Assembly: GCA_016292745.1 (NCBI GenBank)
Contig: JAEDFO010000064.1
Location: 1 to 12,681, forward strand
Length of the DNA stretch: 12,681 bases
Origin: Muribaculaceae bacterium
GTDB taxonomy: Bacteria > Bacteroidota > Bacteroidia > Bacteroidales > Muribaculaceae
Direction of reading: 5' to 3'
A program made the position numbers and the translations under genes. The notes under the pieces were generated by a model. That model saw only the letters and a list, made by a program, of their open reading frames with translations, had not been told where the DNA came from and ran no database searches. This document shows positions 1-6,474 of the stretch, in pieces. Position 1 is the first letter of the stretch, and each line of letters begins with the position of its first letter.

Positions 1-42
1 CTGTCCGACCGATGGAAAGACCCGTGGGACGAAGATTGGTAA
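1..42 (+). CDS. Possible C-terminal tail of an unidentified protein (partial)
   Basis: Frame 1 is open from the window edge to a TAA at 40-42 and encodes 13 residues rich in Trp and acidic residues (LSDRWKDPWDEDW). The gene, if real, starts outside the window and converges on the ilv operon, with the terminator hairpin at 51-89 lying between them. No family can be recognised from so short a piece. The composition looks like a real protein tail, but chance openness over 13 codons cannot be excluded. A small minus-strand reading frame starting at 46 is the alternative, but it would lie beyond the ilvC terminator. Confidence 0.35.
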   Translation: MSDRWKDPWDEDW

Positions 43-50
43 CCATCGAG

Positions 51-89
51 AAAAAAGAGAGGGAGCTGTGCTGTGGCACGGCCCCCTCT
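51..89 (-). terminator. Intrinsic terminator of the ilv operon
   Basis: The arms 58-71 and 76-89 form a 14-position stem around a 4-nt loop. As minus-strand RNA it has one G-U wobble and one A-C mismatch, and a run of six U (51-56) follows two bases after the stem. It starts about 20 nt after the ilvC stop codon. The hairpin would also fold as plus-strand RNA and may serve the possible convergent gene ending at 42, but there is no U tract on that side. Confidence 0.85.
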
Positions 90-108
90 GGATGTCGGAT
101 TCTGTAGA

Positions 109-1155
109 TTAGTTGTTTTCTGGACGGAGCTTGCGAACAACCTCTCCAGTGCGCCACATCTCGCTGTCGCGAAGTGCCTTAAGTTCGGCATTGAGCTTTT
201 CGCGATAGTCGGGCTGGCTGTTGGTGTCGATAGAGCGCTGAGCTTCGTTGCCGCATGCTACTTCGTTGTAAAGTTTTTCAAACACAGGCTTTGCAGCGTC
301 GTGGAAAGGACCCATCCAGTCGAGGGCACCGCGCTGAGCTGTTGTTGAGCAGTTTGCATACATCCAGTCCATACCCTTTGCAGCGAAGAGCGGCATGAGC
401 GACTGAGTGAGTTCCTCAACGGTCTCGTTGAATGCTTCGGAAGGAGTGTGTCCATGTTCGCGGAGTGTTTCGTACTGAGCGAGGAGCAAACCTTGGATGG
501 CACCCATGAGTGTGCCGCGTTCGCCAGTGAGGTCGCTGTAAACTTCGCGTTTGAAAGTAGTTTCAAACAGGTATCCCGAGCCGACGCCTACACCAAGGGC
601 AATCACACGGTCGTGAGCTTTGCCAGTAGCGTCCTGGAAAATTGCATAGCTTGAGTTCAAGCCGCGACCCTGAAGGAACATAGTACGCAGCGATGTGCCT
701 GAACCTTTAGGTGCAACCATAATTACATCAACGTCGGCAGGTGGTACAATGCCGGTACGCTCCTTGTATGTGATGCCAAAGCCGTGCGAGAAATAGAGCG
801 CCTTGCCTGGAGTAAGGTGTTTCTTGATAGTTGGCCAAACCTCAATCTGAGCAGCATCGGAAAGCAGGTATTCAATGATAGTGCCTCGCTGTGCGGCCTC
901 TTCTATTTCAAATAGAGTTTCGCCAGGAACCCAGCCATCGTTAACGGCTTTGTCCCACGATTTCGAGCCTTTGCGCTGACCTACAATAACCTTGAAGCCA
1001 TTGTCGCGAAGGTTAAGGCTCTGTCCTGGGCCTTGTACACCATAGCCGATAACTGCAATAGTTTCGTCTTTCAATACTTCTCTTGCTTTTTCCAAAGGAA
1101 ATTCGTCGCGGGTAACTACGTTCTCGTCAACACCGCCAAAATTAATTACTGCCAT
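109..1155 (-). CDS. ilvC: Ketol-acid reductoisomerase (NADP+), class I
   Basis: Catalyses the Mg2+-dependent alkyl migration and NADPH reduction of acetolactate or acetohydroxybutyrate to the dihydroxy acid, the second common step of Val/Leu/Ile synthesis in the cytosol. The 348-residue length fits the short class I enzymes. Visible features are the Rossmann loop GYGVQGPGQS (37-46), the NADPH-phosphate loop GQRKGSKSW (59-67), the active-site His124 in FSHGFGI, and metal or substrate residues Asp208 and Glu212 (SDLTGERGTL), Glu244, Glu248 and Ser270, inferred from family spacing. The ATG at 1155 gives the family-typical start MAVINFGG. It is the last gene of the operon, 46 nt after the thioesterase, followed by a strong terminator. 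Its start codon lies in a weak AT-rich hairpin (1153-1172). Confidence 0.97.
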   Translation of the reverse strand: MAVINFGGVDENVVTRDEFPLEKAREVLKDETIAVIGYGVQGPGQSLNLRDNGFKVIVGQRKGSKSWDKAVNDGWVPGETLFEIEEAAQRGTIIEYLLSDAAQIEVWPTIKKHLTPGKALYFSHGFGITYKERTGIVPPADVDVIMVAPKGSGTSLRTMFLQGRGLNSSYAIFQDATGKAHDRVIALGVGVGSGYLFETTFKREVYSDLTGERGTLMGAIQGLLLAQYETLREHGHTPSEAFNETVEELTQSLMPLFAAKGMDWMYANCSTTAQRGALDWMGPFHDAAKPVFEKLYNEVACGNEAQRSIDTNSQPDYREKLNAELKALRDSEMWRTGEVVRKLRPENN

Positions 1156-1201
1156 AATTCAGTCTAATTATGAGATTTTAGAATTGATAATTCAGTTTTT
1201 A

Positions 1202-1948
1202 TTATTGATAATGTTCGTCGGTAAAAATAAATCGGGCACGGCATAGGGCTTCGTTGCCGTTGATAATCTCAGCCGTTGTTTCGTTGCCGTCGGTGTGGCT
1301 GCGCACTTCCACCTCATCGCCAAAGTAAGCCTCTTTCATATATGCAATCTCGAATCGAGCAATTCGGTGATTGTCGTGGAAATCGAGAGGCCATTGGTTG
1401 AGCAGCACGTCGATGTATCGGCAGCTGTTAACATGGCGGTTGAAGTCGATGTCGGTGTAGCGGAACCGGTAATGCGTAGCCTCGTATTCGGGTAGCGGCC
1501 GCAACCTGGATTGCTTTGCAATGGGACATTCGCGGTCGGAGATGTTGTCGGCAATGTATCCGAACCGAGAAATGTCGACGCTGGCACGGGTAATGGTGTC
1601 GATAACCACCCAAATGGTGCGAGCATATCCTATAACTGAGCCGTCGACGTCACAGATGGCAAAATTGCGTTCCGAAAAGTGCTTGTTGTAGCTCTCAATC
1701 CAAGTGGTTAAGGTGTAGTACTCGTTGATGCGCGGATATCGGTGCATCTCGAATGTCACCCTCGACAGCACCCACGTTTGTCCGCTCTTGGCCAGTTCGC
1801 TAAAGCCCACGTTCCAAGTGTTTGCATGTAGAGTGGCCACTTCGATGATGCGGTCGACGAGCACTGTTATGGGCATCCGCTGCTGTGAGTCGCATTCTCC
1901 CGGGGTAAGGAAATATGATGCTGAGTATTCTTTTGATAGATTATTCAT
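1202..1948 (-). CDS. Acyl-ACP thioesterase (FatA/FatB-like, double hot-dog)
   Basis: Predicted to hydrolyse acyl-acyl carrier protein and release free fatty acid. The 248 residues fit the bacterial members of the plant FatA/FatB family, with an N-terminal hot-dog half (about 5-130) and a C-terminal half (about 150-245). The core motif DFNRHVN (168-174) matches the DxNxHVN signature of plant enzymes, giving Asp168, Asn170 and His172 as likely catalytic residues. Glu206 in YMKEAYFGDEV is the probable partner of the plant catalytic Glu. The start ATG (1946-1948) overlaps the end of ilvN by 8 nt, which suggests translational coupling. A thioesterase in this position in the ilv operon is, from memory, also seen in Bacteroides. 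Its substrate chain type cannot be read from the sequence; a link to branched-chain acyl groups is inference. Confidence 0.9.
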   Translation of the reverse strand: MNNLSKEYSASYFLTPGECDSQQRMPITVLVDRIIEVATLHANTWNVGFSELAKSGQTWVLSRVTFEMHRYPRINEYYTLTTWIESYNKHFSERNFAICDVDGSVIGYARTIWVVIDTITRASVDISRFGYIADNISDRECPIAKQSRLRPLPEYEATHYRFRYTDIDFNRHVNSCRYIDVLLNQWPLDFHDNHRIARFEIAYMKEAYFGDEVEVRSHTDGNETTAEIINGNEALCRARFIFTDEHYQ

Positions 1949-2489
1949 TTATATGGGCTTTTCTGAGACGTTGCTCGTGAATGAAGTCGCTAACATATTC
2001 AATATCCGATTTTGTTACTGCCACCCGCCCGCTGCGTACGAATTGCGAAATCCCGTACACATTGAATTCGTTGAACAGCGCTTCGGTTTCGTCGGAGTGT
2101 CCCGTTTTCTCCACCACGGTGTAAGTTGGGGTGATTTCGAGAATGCGGGCATTGTTGCGGCGGATAATTGCCTCAAGATTCTTTTCGGCCAGCAGTTTCT
2201 CGGTAGGTACCTTGAACAGTGCAATCTCCTGATACACAATCTCGTCGTCGGTATAGAAATATGCCCGTAGCACATCGATTCGCTTTTCAATCTGTTTGGT
2301 GAGTTTCTGGATGGTGTCGAGGTCGGTGTAGGCTGTGATGGTGAATTTGTGCACACCTTTGATTGATGACGGCGACACCGAGAGGCTTTCGATGTTAATC
2401 TTACGTCGGGTGAATATGATAGATATCTGGTTGAGAAGTCCAACCCGGTTTTCGGTGAATACTGTAATAGTGTATAATGTCTGTTCCAT
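1941..2489 (-). CDS. ilvN: Acetohydroxyacid synthase small (regulatory) subunit
   Basis: Regulatory partner of the IlvB catalytic subunit; it normally stimulates the enzyme and confers valine feedback inhibition. The N-terminal ACT domain (about 4-78) begins YTITVFTENRVGLLNQIS. Gly17 and Asn32 have the same 15-residue spacing as the Gly14/Asn29 pair tied to valine binding in E. coli IlvH, so valine sensitivity is plausible. The C-terminal half (about 85-175) is the usual second domain that ends with a conserved DFIHEQR-type region. At 182 residues it is slightly longer than E. coli IlvH. It starts 12 nt after ilvB and its last codons overlap the start of the thioesterase gene. It could equally be named ilvH. 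Confidence 0.95.
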   Translation of the reverse strand: MEQTLYTITVFTENRVGLLNQISIIFTRRKINIESLSVSPSSIKGVHKFTITAYTDLDTIQKLTKQIEKRIDVLRAYFYTDDEIVYQEIALFKVPTEKLLAEKNLEAIIRRNNARILEITPTYTVVEKTGHSDETEALFNEFNVYGISQFVRSGRVAVTKSDIEYVSDFIHEQRLRKAHINE

Positions 2490-2501
2490 TATTTTCGGTT
2501 A

Positions 2502-4217
2502 TTAATCAGCGTAATATTTTGTGTTGGCATCGAGCATCAGTGCTTTTACCGATTTACCGGCGGGAATCATCGGGAACACCAATCCGTTAGGCTCGATGTT
2601 TACGTTGAGAATGTAGGAGCCGTTGTGGTTGAGCATCCGCTTGATTGCGTCGTTGAGTTGGCTGCGGTTCTCAACGTCCTCGGCTGCAATGCCGTAGGCT
2701 TTTGCAATGGCAACGAAATCGGGGTTGACCATTGGCGTTTGCGAGTAGCGCTCGTTGAAGAAGAGCTCTTGCCATTGACGCACCATTCCAAGATAATTGT
2801 TGTTGAGAATAATGATTTTCACTTTCACGCCGTATTGCAGAATCACTCCAAGTTCTTCGATGGTCATCTGAATGCCGCCGTCGCCGGTGAAGAAGCACAC
2901 AGTGCGGTCGGGGGCTCCGAATGCAGCGCCGATAGCAGCCGGCAGTCCGAATCCCATGGTGCCGAGGCCTCCGGAGGTTACGATGCTTCGTGGCTTGGAG
3001 TACTTGAAATAGCGCGATGCAAACATCTGGTTCTGACCAACGTCGGTAACAAGTATTGCGTCGCCATTTGTGGCTTCTGCTACACGGTTAACCACTTCGC
3101 CCATTTTCAGGAGGCCGTCGGATGGGAAAAGTTCGGGATTTATAACCTTTTCGCGCTCTACCTCATCGCATTGGTTAAACGAGGCAATCCATTCGCTGTG
3201 CTTGGCTTCGTTAACAAGGGGCAGAAGAGCTTCGATAGCCGTTTTTGCGTCGCCGTGAATGTGAGCATCGGTGGTTATGTTCTTGTCGAATTCCGATTCG
3301 TCGATGTCGATGTGCACCACCTTGGCTTTAGGCAGATACGATTTCGTGTCGCCGGTAACTCGGTCGTCGAAACGCATGCCGATGGCAATAAAGAGGTCGC
3401 AGTCGAGAGTATGGTGGTTGGCACCGATGTTGCCGTGCATGCCTAGCATACCTTTGTTGAGCGGATGCGATGAAGGGATGGTAGATAGGCCGAGTAGCGT
3501 GTTGGTTACAGGGATGTCGGCTTTCTCGGCTAATTCAATCAGTTGAGCCTCAGCACCGGAGATAGCTACACCCTGTCCGGCGGCTATCATTGGCCGTTCT
3601 GCGGCATTAATCATAGCGGCAACTGTGGCGATGTCGTCGGGATTGAGTTTGGGATATGGGTTGTAGCTGCGTATGTAGTTGCACTTCTCATATTTCCATT
3701 CGGTTTTCTCAATCTGTGCGTTCTTGGCAAAGTCGAGTACTACAGGGCCTGGACGTCCGGTAGATGCTATATAGAAAGCGCGAGCTACAGCCCATGCTAT
3801 GTCGCTTGCCTGGCGAATCTGGTAGCTCCACTTTGTTACAGGCTGGGTGATGCCAATCACGTCGGTTTCCTGGAAAGCGTCGGTGCCGAGCGATTCGCTG
3901 GCGCATTGCCCGGTGATTACCACCATAGGAGTGCTGTCCATCATTGCATCGGAAATACCGGTGATGAGGTTAGTGGCACCTGGGCCGGAAGTGGCAAATA
4001 CCACGCCGGTACGGCCCGACACGCGTGCATAGCCTTCGGCTGCATGGGTGGCGCCTTGCTCATGACGTACGAGGATATGGTTAATCTGGTCCTTATAGTC
4101 GTATAGACAGTCGAACACTGGAATTATTGCACCACCGGGATATCCGAAGATAGTGTCGACGCCTTCGGCAATGAGAGCTTTGATAAGTGCTTCCGCACCT
4201 TTAATCATATTGTCCAT
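2502..4217 (-). CDS. ilvB: Acetohydroxyacid synthase large (catalytic) subunit
   Basis: Thiamine diphosphate, FAD and Mg2+ dependent enzyme that condenses two pyruvates, or pyruvate with 2-ketobutyrate, in the first common step of branched-chain amino acid synthesis. The 571 residues hold the three standard domains. The N-terminal pyrimidine-binding domain has GYPGGA (25-30) and the activating Glu53 in RHEQGATHAAEGYAR. The central domain includes RFDDRVTG (282-289), typical of the FAD-bound synthases. The C-terminal pyrophosphate-binding domain has GDGG (445-448) and NNNYLGM (472-478). The context, directly before its regulatory subunit, separates it from catabolic acetolactate synthases. It starts 14 nt after ilvD; an AAGGA lies just before the ATG, but Shine-Dalgarno use is generally weak in this phylum. 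Confidence 0.97.
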   Translation of the reverse strand: MDNMIKGAEALIKALIAEGVDTIFGYPGGAIIPVFDCLYDYKDQINHILVRHEQGATHAAEGYARVSGRTGVVFATSGPGATNLITGISDAMMDSTPMVVITGQCASESLGTDAFQETDVIGITQPVTKWSYQIRQASDIAWAVARAFYIASTGRPGPVVLDFAKNAQIEKTEWKYEKCNYIRSYNPYPKLNPDDIATVAAMINAAERPMIAAGQGVAISGAEAQLIELAEKADIPVTNTLLGLSTIPSSHPLNKGMLGMHGNIGANHHTLDCDLFIAIGMRFDDRVTGDTKSYLPKAKVVHIDIDESEFDKNITTDAHIHGDAKTAIEALLPLVNEAKHSEWIASFNQCDEVEREKVINPELFPSDGLLKMGEVVNRVAEATNGDAILVTDVGQNQMFASRYFKYSKPRSIVTSGGLGTMGFGLPAAIGAAFGAPDRTVCFFTGDGGIQMTIEELGVILQYGVKVKIIILNNNYLGMVRQWQELFFNERYSQTPMVNPDFVAIAKAYGIAAEDVENRSQLNDAIKRMLNHNGSYILNVNIEPNGLVFPMIPAGKSVKALMLDANTKYYAD

Positions 4218-4231
4218 AATTTCCTTTTAAA

Positions 4232-6058
4232 CTATATTTTGCGAACTCCGCCCTTGTCGGCCGATGTAACCATGGCAGCATAGGCGCGTAATGCTTTCGA
4301 AATGTTGCGTTTGCGATGTCGAGGAGTGAAAGCCTCGTTGCCGCGGGCTTCTTCTTCGCTGCGGCGCTGTGCAAGCTGCTCGTCGGAGAGTTCCACCGAT
4401 ATGGTGCGCTCAGGGATGTTGATATCGATGATGTCGCCCGAGCGAACCAGCCCGATGTTGCCTCCGGCAGCGGCTTCCGGCGATATATGACCAATTGAGA
4501 GGCCGGAAGTGCCACCAGAGAATCGGCCGTCGGTAATCAGTGCACACAGTTTCCCGAGATGCTTCGATTTTATATAGGAAGTGGGGTAGAGCATCTCCTG
4601 CATGCCCGGACCACCTTTCGGACCTTCATGTGTGATAACCACTACGTCGCCGGCTTCGACCTTGTCGTTGAGGATGCCTTCAACAGCATCGTCCTGCGAC
4701 TCAAACACCACGGCTTTGCCGCGGAAGTGGAAGATGCTTTCGTCGACTCCGGCAGTCTTTACCACGCAGCCATCCGGCGCAATGTTGCCGTAAAGTACGG
4801 CGATGCCACCATCCTTCACATAGGCATGGTCGAAGTCGCGGATGCAACCGCTTGCGCGGTCGGTGTCGAGGGCGTCGTAGTAATTCTCCTGGCTGCCGAG
4901 GGTGATGTTGTAACGGTTGCCTGGAGCGCTTTTCCACATTTTCTCGGCTTCTGCGCCAAAGTTGGCGCCATCGGTGGCATATTTGTCGATTGCCTCGGCA
5001 AGAGTGGTGCCATCGACACGTTTAACAGAAGTGTCGATAATGCCGTGTTTGGCGAGCTGGCTCATGATTGTCATGATTCCTCCGGCACGGTTGACATCCT
5101 GGATGTGGTATTTTGAGTTAGGCGATACTTTGCAGAGCACCGGAGTGTGCTTCGACAGCATATCGATATCTTTCATTGTAAAGTCGGCACCGGCTTCGTT
5201 AGCCACGGCAAGCAGATGCAGCACGGTGTTGGTGCTGCCGCCCATGGCAATGTCGAGAGTCATGGCATTGAGCATTGCCTGACGTGTGGCAATGCTTCGC
5301 GGCAATACCGATTCATCGCCCTCATCGTAGTAACGATGGCAGTTGTCGATGATAATCTTTGCCGCTTTCTTGAACAGCTCGCGGCGGTTGGCGTGAGTGG
5401 CAAGTATGGTGCCGTTGCCGGGAAGTGCCAGGCCTATGGCCTCGTTGAGGCAGTTCATTGAATTGGCAGTGAACATACCCGAGCAAGAACCGCAAGTGGG
5501 GCATCCGTTGCATTCGATTTTAGCCACTTCATCGTCGGGCTTCGTTGAGTCGGCCGAGTCAATCATCACGTCGATGAGATCGAGAGCGCGATTGCCGAGA
5601 TGTCCGGCTTCCATTGGACCTCCCGAAACGAAGATTGCTGGAATGTTTAGGCGCATGGCAGCCATGAGCATGCCTGGAGTGATTTTGTCGCAGTTGCTTA
5701 TGCACACCATTGCGTCGGCGCGGTGTGCATTGACCATATATTCAATGCTGTCGGCAATAAGGTCGCGCGAGGGTAGTGAGTAAAGCATACCGTCGTGGCC
5801 CATTGCAATGCCATCGTCGATGGCTATGGTGTTGAATTCGGCGGCAAAGCAGCCGAGACGTTCAATTTCAGCTTTCACTTCCTGTCCGATCTTGTGCAGG
5901 TGAGTGTGTCCGGGCACAAATTGAGTGAACGAGTTAACCACGGCAATAACCGGTTTGCCCATTTGCTCGGGCTTCATGCCGTTAGCAATCCATAGGGCTC
6001 TGGCACCGGCCATTCGGCGCCCTTCCATCGTGATGCTGCTTCTTAATGGATGTACCAT
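4232..6058 (-). CDS. ilvD: Dihydroxy-acid dehydratase (Fe-S)
   Basis: Dehydrates 2,3-dihydroxy-isovalerate and 2,3-dihydroxy-3-methylvalerate to the 2-keto acids, the third common step of the pathway. The 608 residues match the long IlvD form (E. coli about 616). Candidate cluster ligands are Cys123 in SNCDKITPGM and Cys192 in the CPTCGSCSGMFTANSMNC block (186-203). The C-terminal half shows the family blocks GPKGGPGMQEML and DGRFSGGTSGLSIGH. It is the first structural gene of the operon. Its ATG (6056-6058) lies only about 20 nt beyond the U tract of the attenuator terminator, so any transcript that reaches ilvD must have read through that hairpin. The start MVHPLRSSITMEG is an ordinary IlvD N-terminus. 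Confidence 0.97.
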   Translation of the reverse strand: MVHPLRSSITMEGRRMAGARALWIANGMKPEQMGKPVIAVVNSFTQFVPGHTHLHKIGQEVKAEIERLGCFAAEFNTIAIDDGIAMGHDGMLYSLPSRDLIADSIEYMVNAHRADAMVCISNCDKITPGMLMAAMRLNIPAIFVSGGPMEAGHLGNRALDLIDVMIDSADSTKPDDEVAKIECNGCPTCGSCSGMFTANSMNCLNEAIGLALPGNGTILATHANRRELFKKAAKIIIDNCHRYYDEGDESVLPRSIATRQAMLNAMTLDIAMGGSTNTVLHLLAVANEAGADFTMKDIDMLSKHTPVLCKVSPNSKYHIQDVNRAGGIMTIMSQLAKHGIIDTSVKRVDGTTLAEAIDKYATDGANFGAEAEKMWKSAPGNRYNITLGSQENYYDALDTDRASGCIRDFDHAYVKDGGIAVLYGNIAPDGCVVKTAGVDESIFHFRGKAVVFESQDDAVEGILNDKVEAGDVVVITHEGPKGGPGMQEMLYPTSYIKSKHLGKLCALITDGRFSGGTSGLSIGHISPEAAAGGNIGLVRSGDIIDINIPERTISVELSDEQLAQRRSEEEARGNEAFTPRHRKRNISKALRAYAAMVTSADKGGVRKI

Positions 6059-6073
6059 ATCTAATAGTATATT

Positions 6074-6110
6074 AAATAAAAAATCTTTCTCGGTTTAAGG
6101 AGAAAGACTT
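6074..6110 (-). terminator. Attenuator terminator ahead of ilvD
   Basis: In minus-strand RNA the arms UCUUUCUC (6100-6107) and GAGAAAGA (6084-6091) pair perfectly over 8 bp around an 8-nt loop. A G-U and two A-U pairs can extend the stem to 11 bp, at the cost of part of the U tract. Six U (6078-6083) follow, then AUUU. It sits between a leader ORF and ilvD, not after a gene, which is the position of an attenuator. Its 5' arm overlaps the 3' arm of an alternative antiterminator pairing, so the two folds exclude each other. Confidence 0.85.
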
Positions 6111-6169
6111 AATGCGTTTGATTGTTTAATAATATCAGAGTCATAATAAATTCACGTCGTTCTCCTTAA
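6095..6169 (-). promoter_or_regulatory. Antiterminator pairing of the ilv attenuator
   Basis: The RNA segment UUAAGGAGAA (6160-6169), two bases after the leader peptide stop codon, is perfectly complementary over 10 nt to UUCUCCUUAA (6095-6104). A single 1x1 mismatch followed by GAC/GUC extends the helix by 3 bp. This helix uses up the 5' arm of the terminator at 6074-6110. A ribosome at the leader stop codon would cover the first segment and favour termination; a ribosome stalled a few codons earlier would leave it free and favour read-through. The pairing is seen in the sequence; the regulatory logic follows the enterobacterial attenuation model. Confidence 0.8.
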
Positions 6170-6170
6170 G

Positions 6171-6257
6171 TCAATCTCCAATAATTAGGCTTTCCACGAC
6201 CACGACCGATAGTGAAATCACTGACAAAAGGACTGCGATTGTAATGTTATTAATCAT
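6171..6257 (-). CDS. ilv operon leader peptide (attenuation sensor)
   Basis: A 28-codon reading frame from ATG (6255-6257) to TGA (6171-6173). Sixteen of 28 residues are branched-chain: six Ile, six Val and four Leu. They include four consecutive Val (18-21, codons GTC GTG GTC GTG) and Leu-Ile-Ile at 24-26, close to the stop. Two of the four Leu codons are CTA, which looks uncommon in the neighbouring genes. This is the composition expected of a leader whose translation senses charged tRNA-Ile, -Val and -Leu, analogous in role to ilvL of enterobacteria, though no homology is claimed. The start lies about 15 nt downstream of the predicted transcription start and has no clear Shine-Dalgarno sequence. 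The frame is open further upstream (to 6518), but the promoter lies inside that extension, so the short form is preferred. Confidence 0.85.
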   Translation of the reverse strand: MINNITIAVLLSVISLSVVVVESLIIGD

Positions 6258-6279
6258 CTCGTTGTTTTTATTTCTGATG

Positions 6280-6311
6280 CAAAGGTATAATGCAGAAATA
6301 TATAATGCAAG
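6280..6311 (-). promoter_or_regulatory. ilv operon promoter (Bacteroidetes type)
   Basis: Reading the minus strand, the -7 element TACCTTTG (6280-6287) matches TAnnTTTG exactly. A CTTG (6308-6311) lies 20 nt upstream in the place of the -33 TTTG element, and the DNA further upstream is very AT-rich. The predicted transcription start near 6272-6275 gives a leader of about 215 nt before ilvD and only about 15 nt before the leader peptide. Confidence 0.75.
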
Positions 6312-6395
6312 AAAAACGACAAGAAAAATTGATAAATTATATATTTTGTCATTTAAATTGTGATAAATCGTTATTATGCTGACATTTGCAGCACG

Positions 6396-6434
6396 AAATA
6401 AAAACGTCCTCTGGAATGGAGCCGGAGGACGTTT
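6396..6434 (-). terminator. Intrinsic terminator of lon
   Basis: The arms 6402-6411 and 6425-6434 are a perfect 10-bp inverted repeat. The stem is continued inward by one mismatch and two G-C pairs around a 7-nt loop. The minus-strand 3' arm runs into UUAUUU. It begins about 40 nt after the lon stop codon and isolates lon from the ilv promoter that follows on the same strand. Confidence 0.85.
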
Positions 6435-6474
6435 AGAAATTGCGTTAAATCCCAGCAAAGCTAATGAGTTGACA

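Noticed and set aside
2625..3446. Long plus-strand frame opposite ilvB (273 codons), with similar long frames opposite ilvD, lon and ilvN
   Set aside because: They lie wholly antisense to strongly conserved genes, show no recognisable domain, and arise from the codon bias of the real strand.
6160..6169. AAGGAG as a Shine-Dalgarno site
   Set aside because: It lies about 17 nt before the next ATG (6144), too far for normal use, and this phylum generally does not rely on such sites. Its exact complementarity to the terminator arm gives it a clearer role.
6059..6290. T-box or other riboswitch controlling ilv
   Set aside because: No T-box consensus or specifier-loop arrangement and no recognised metabolite aptamer is visible. 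The leader ORF and the two exclusive hairpins explain the region better.
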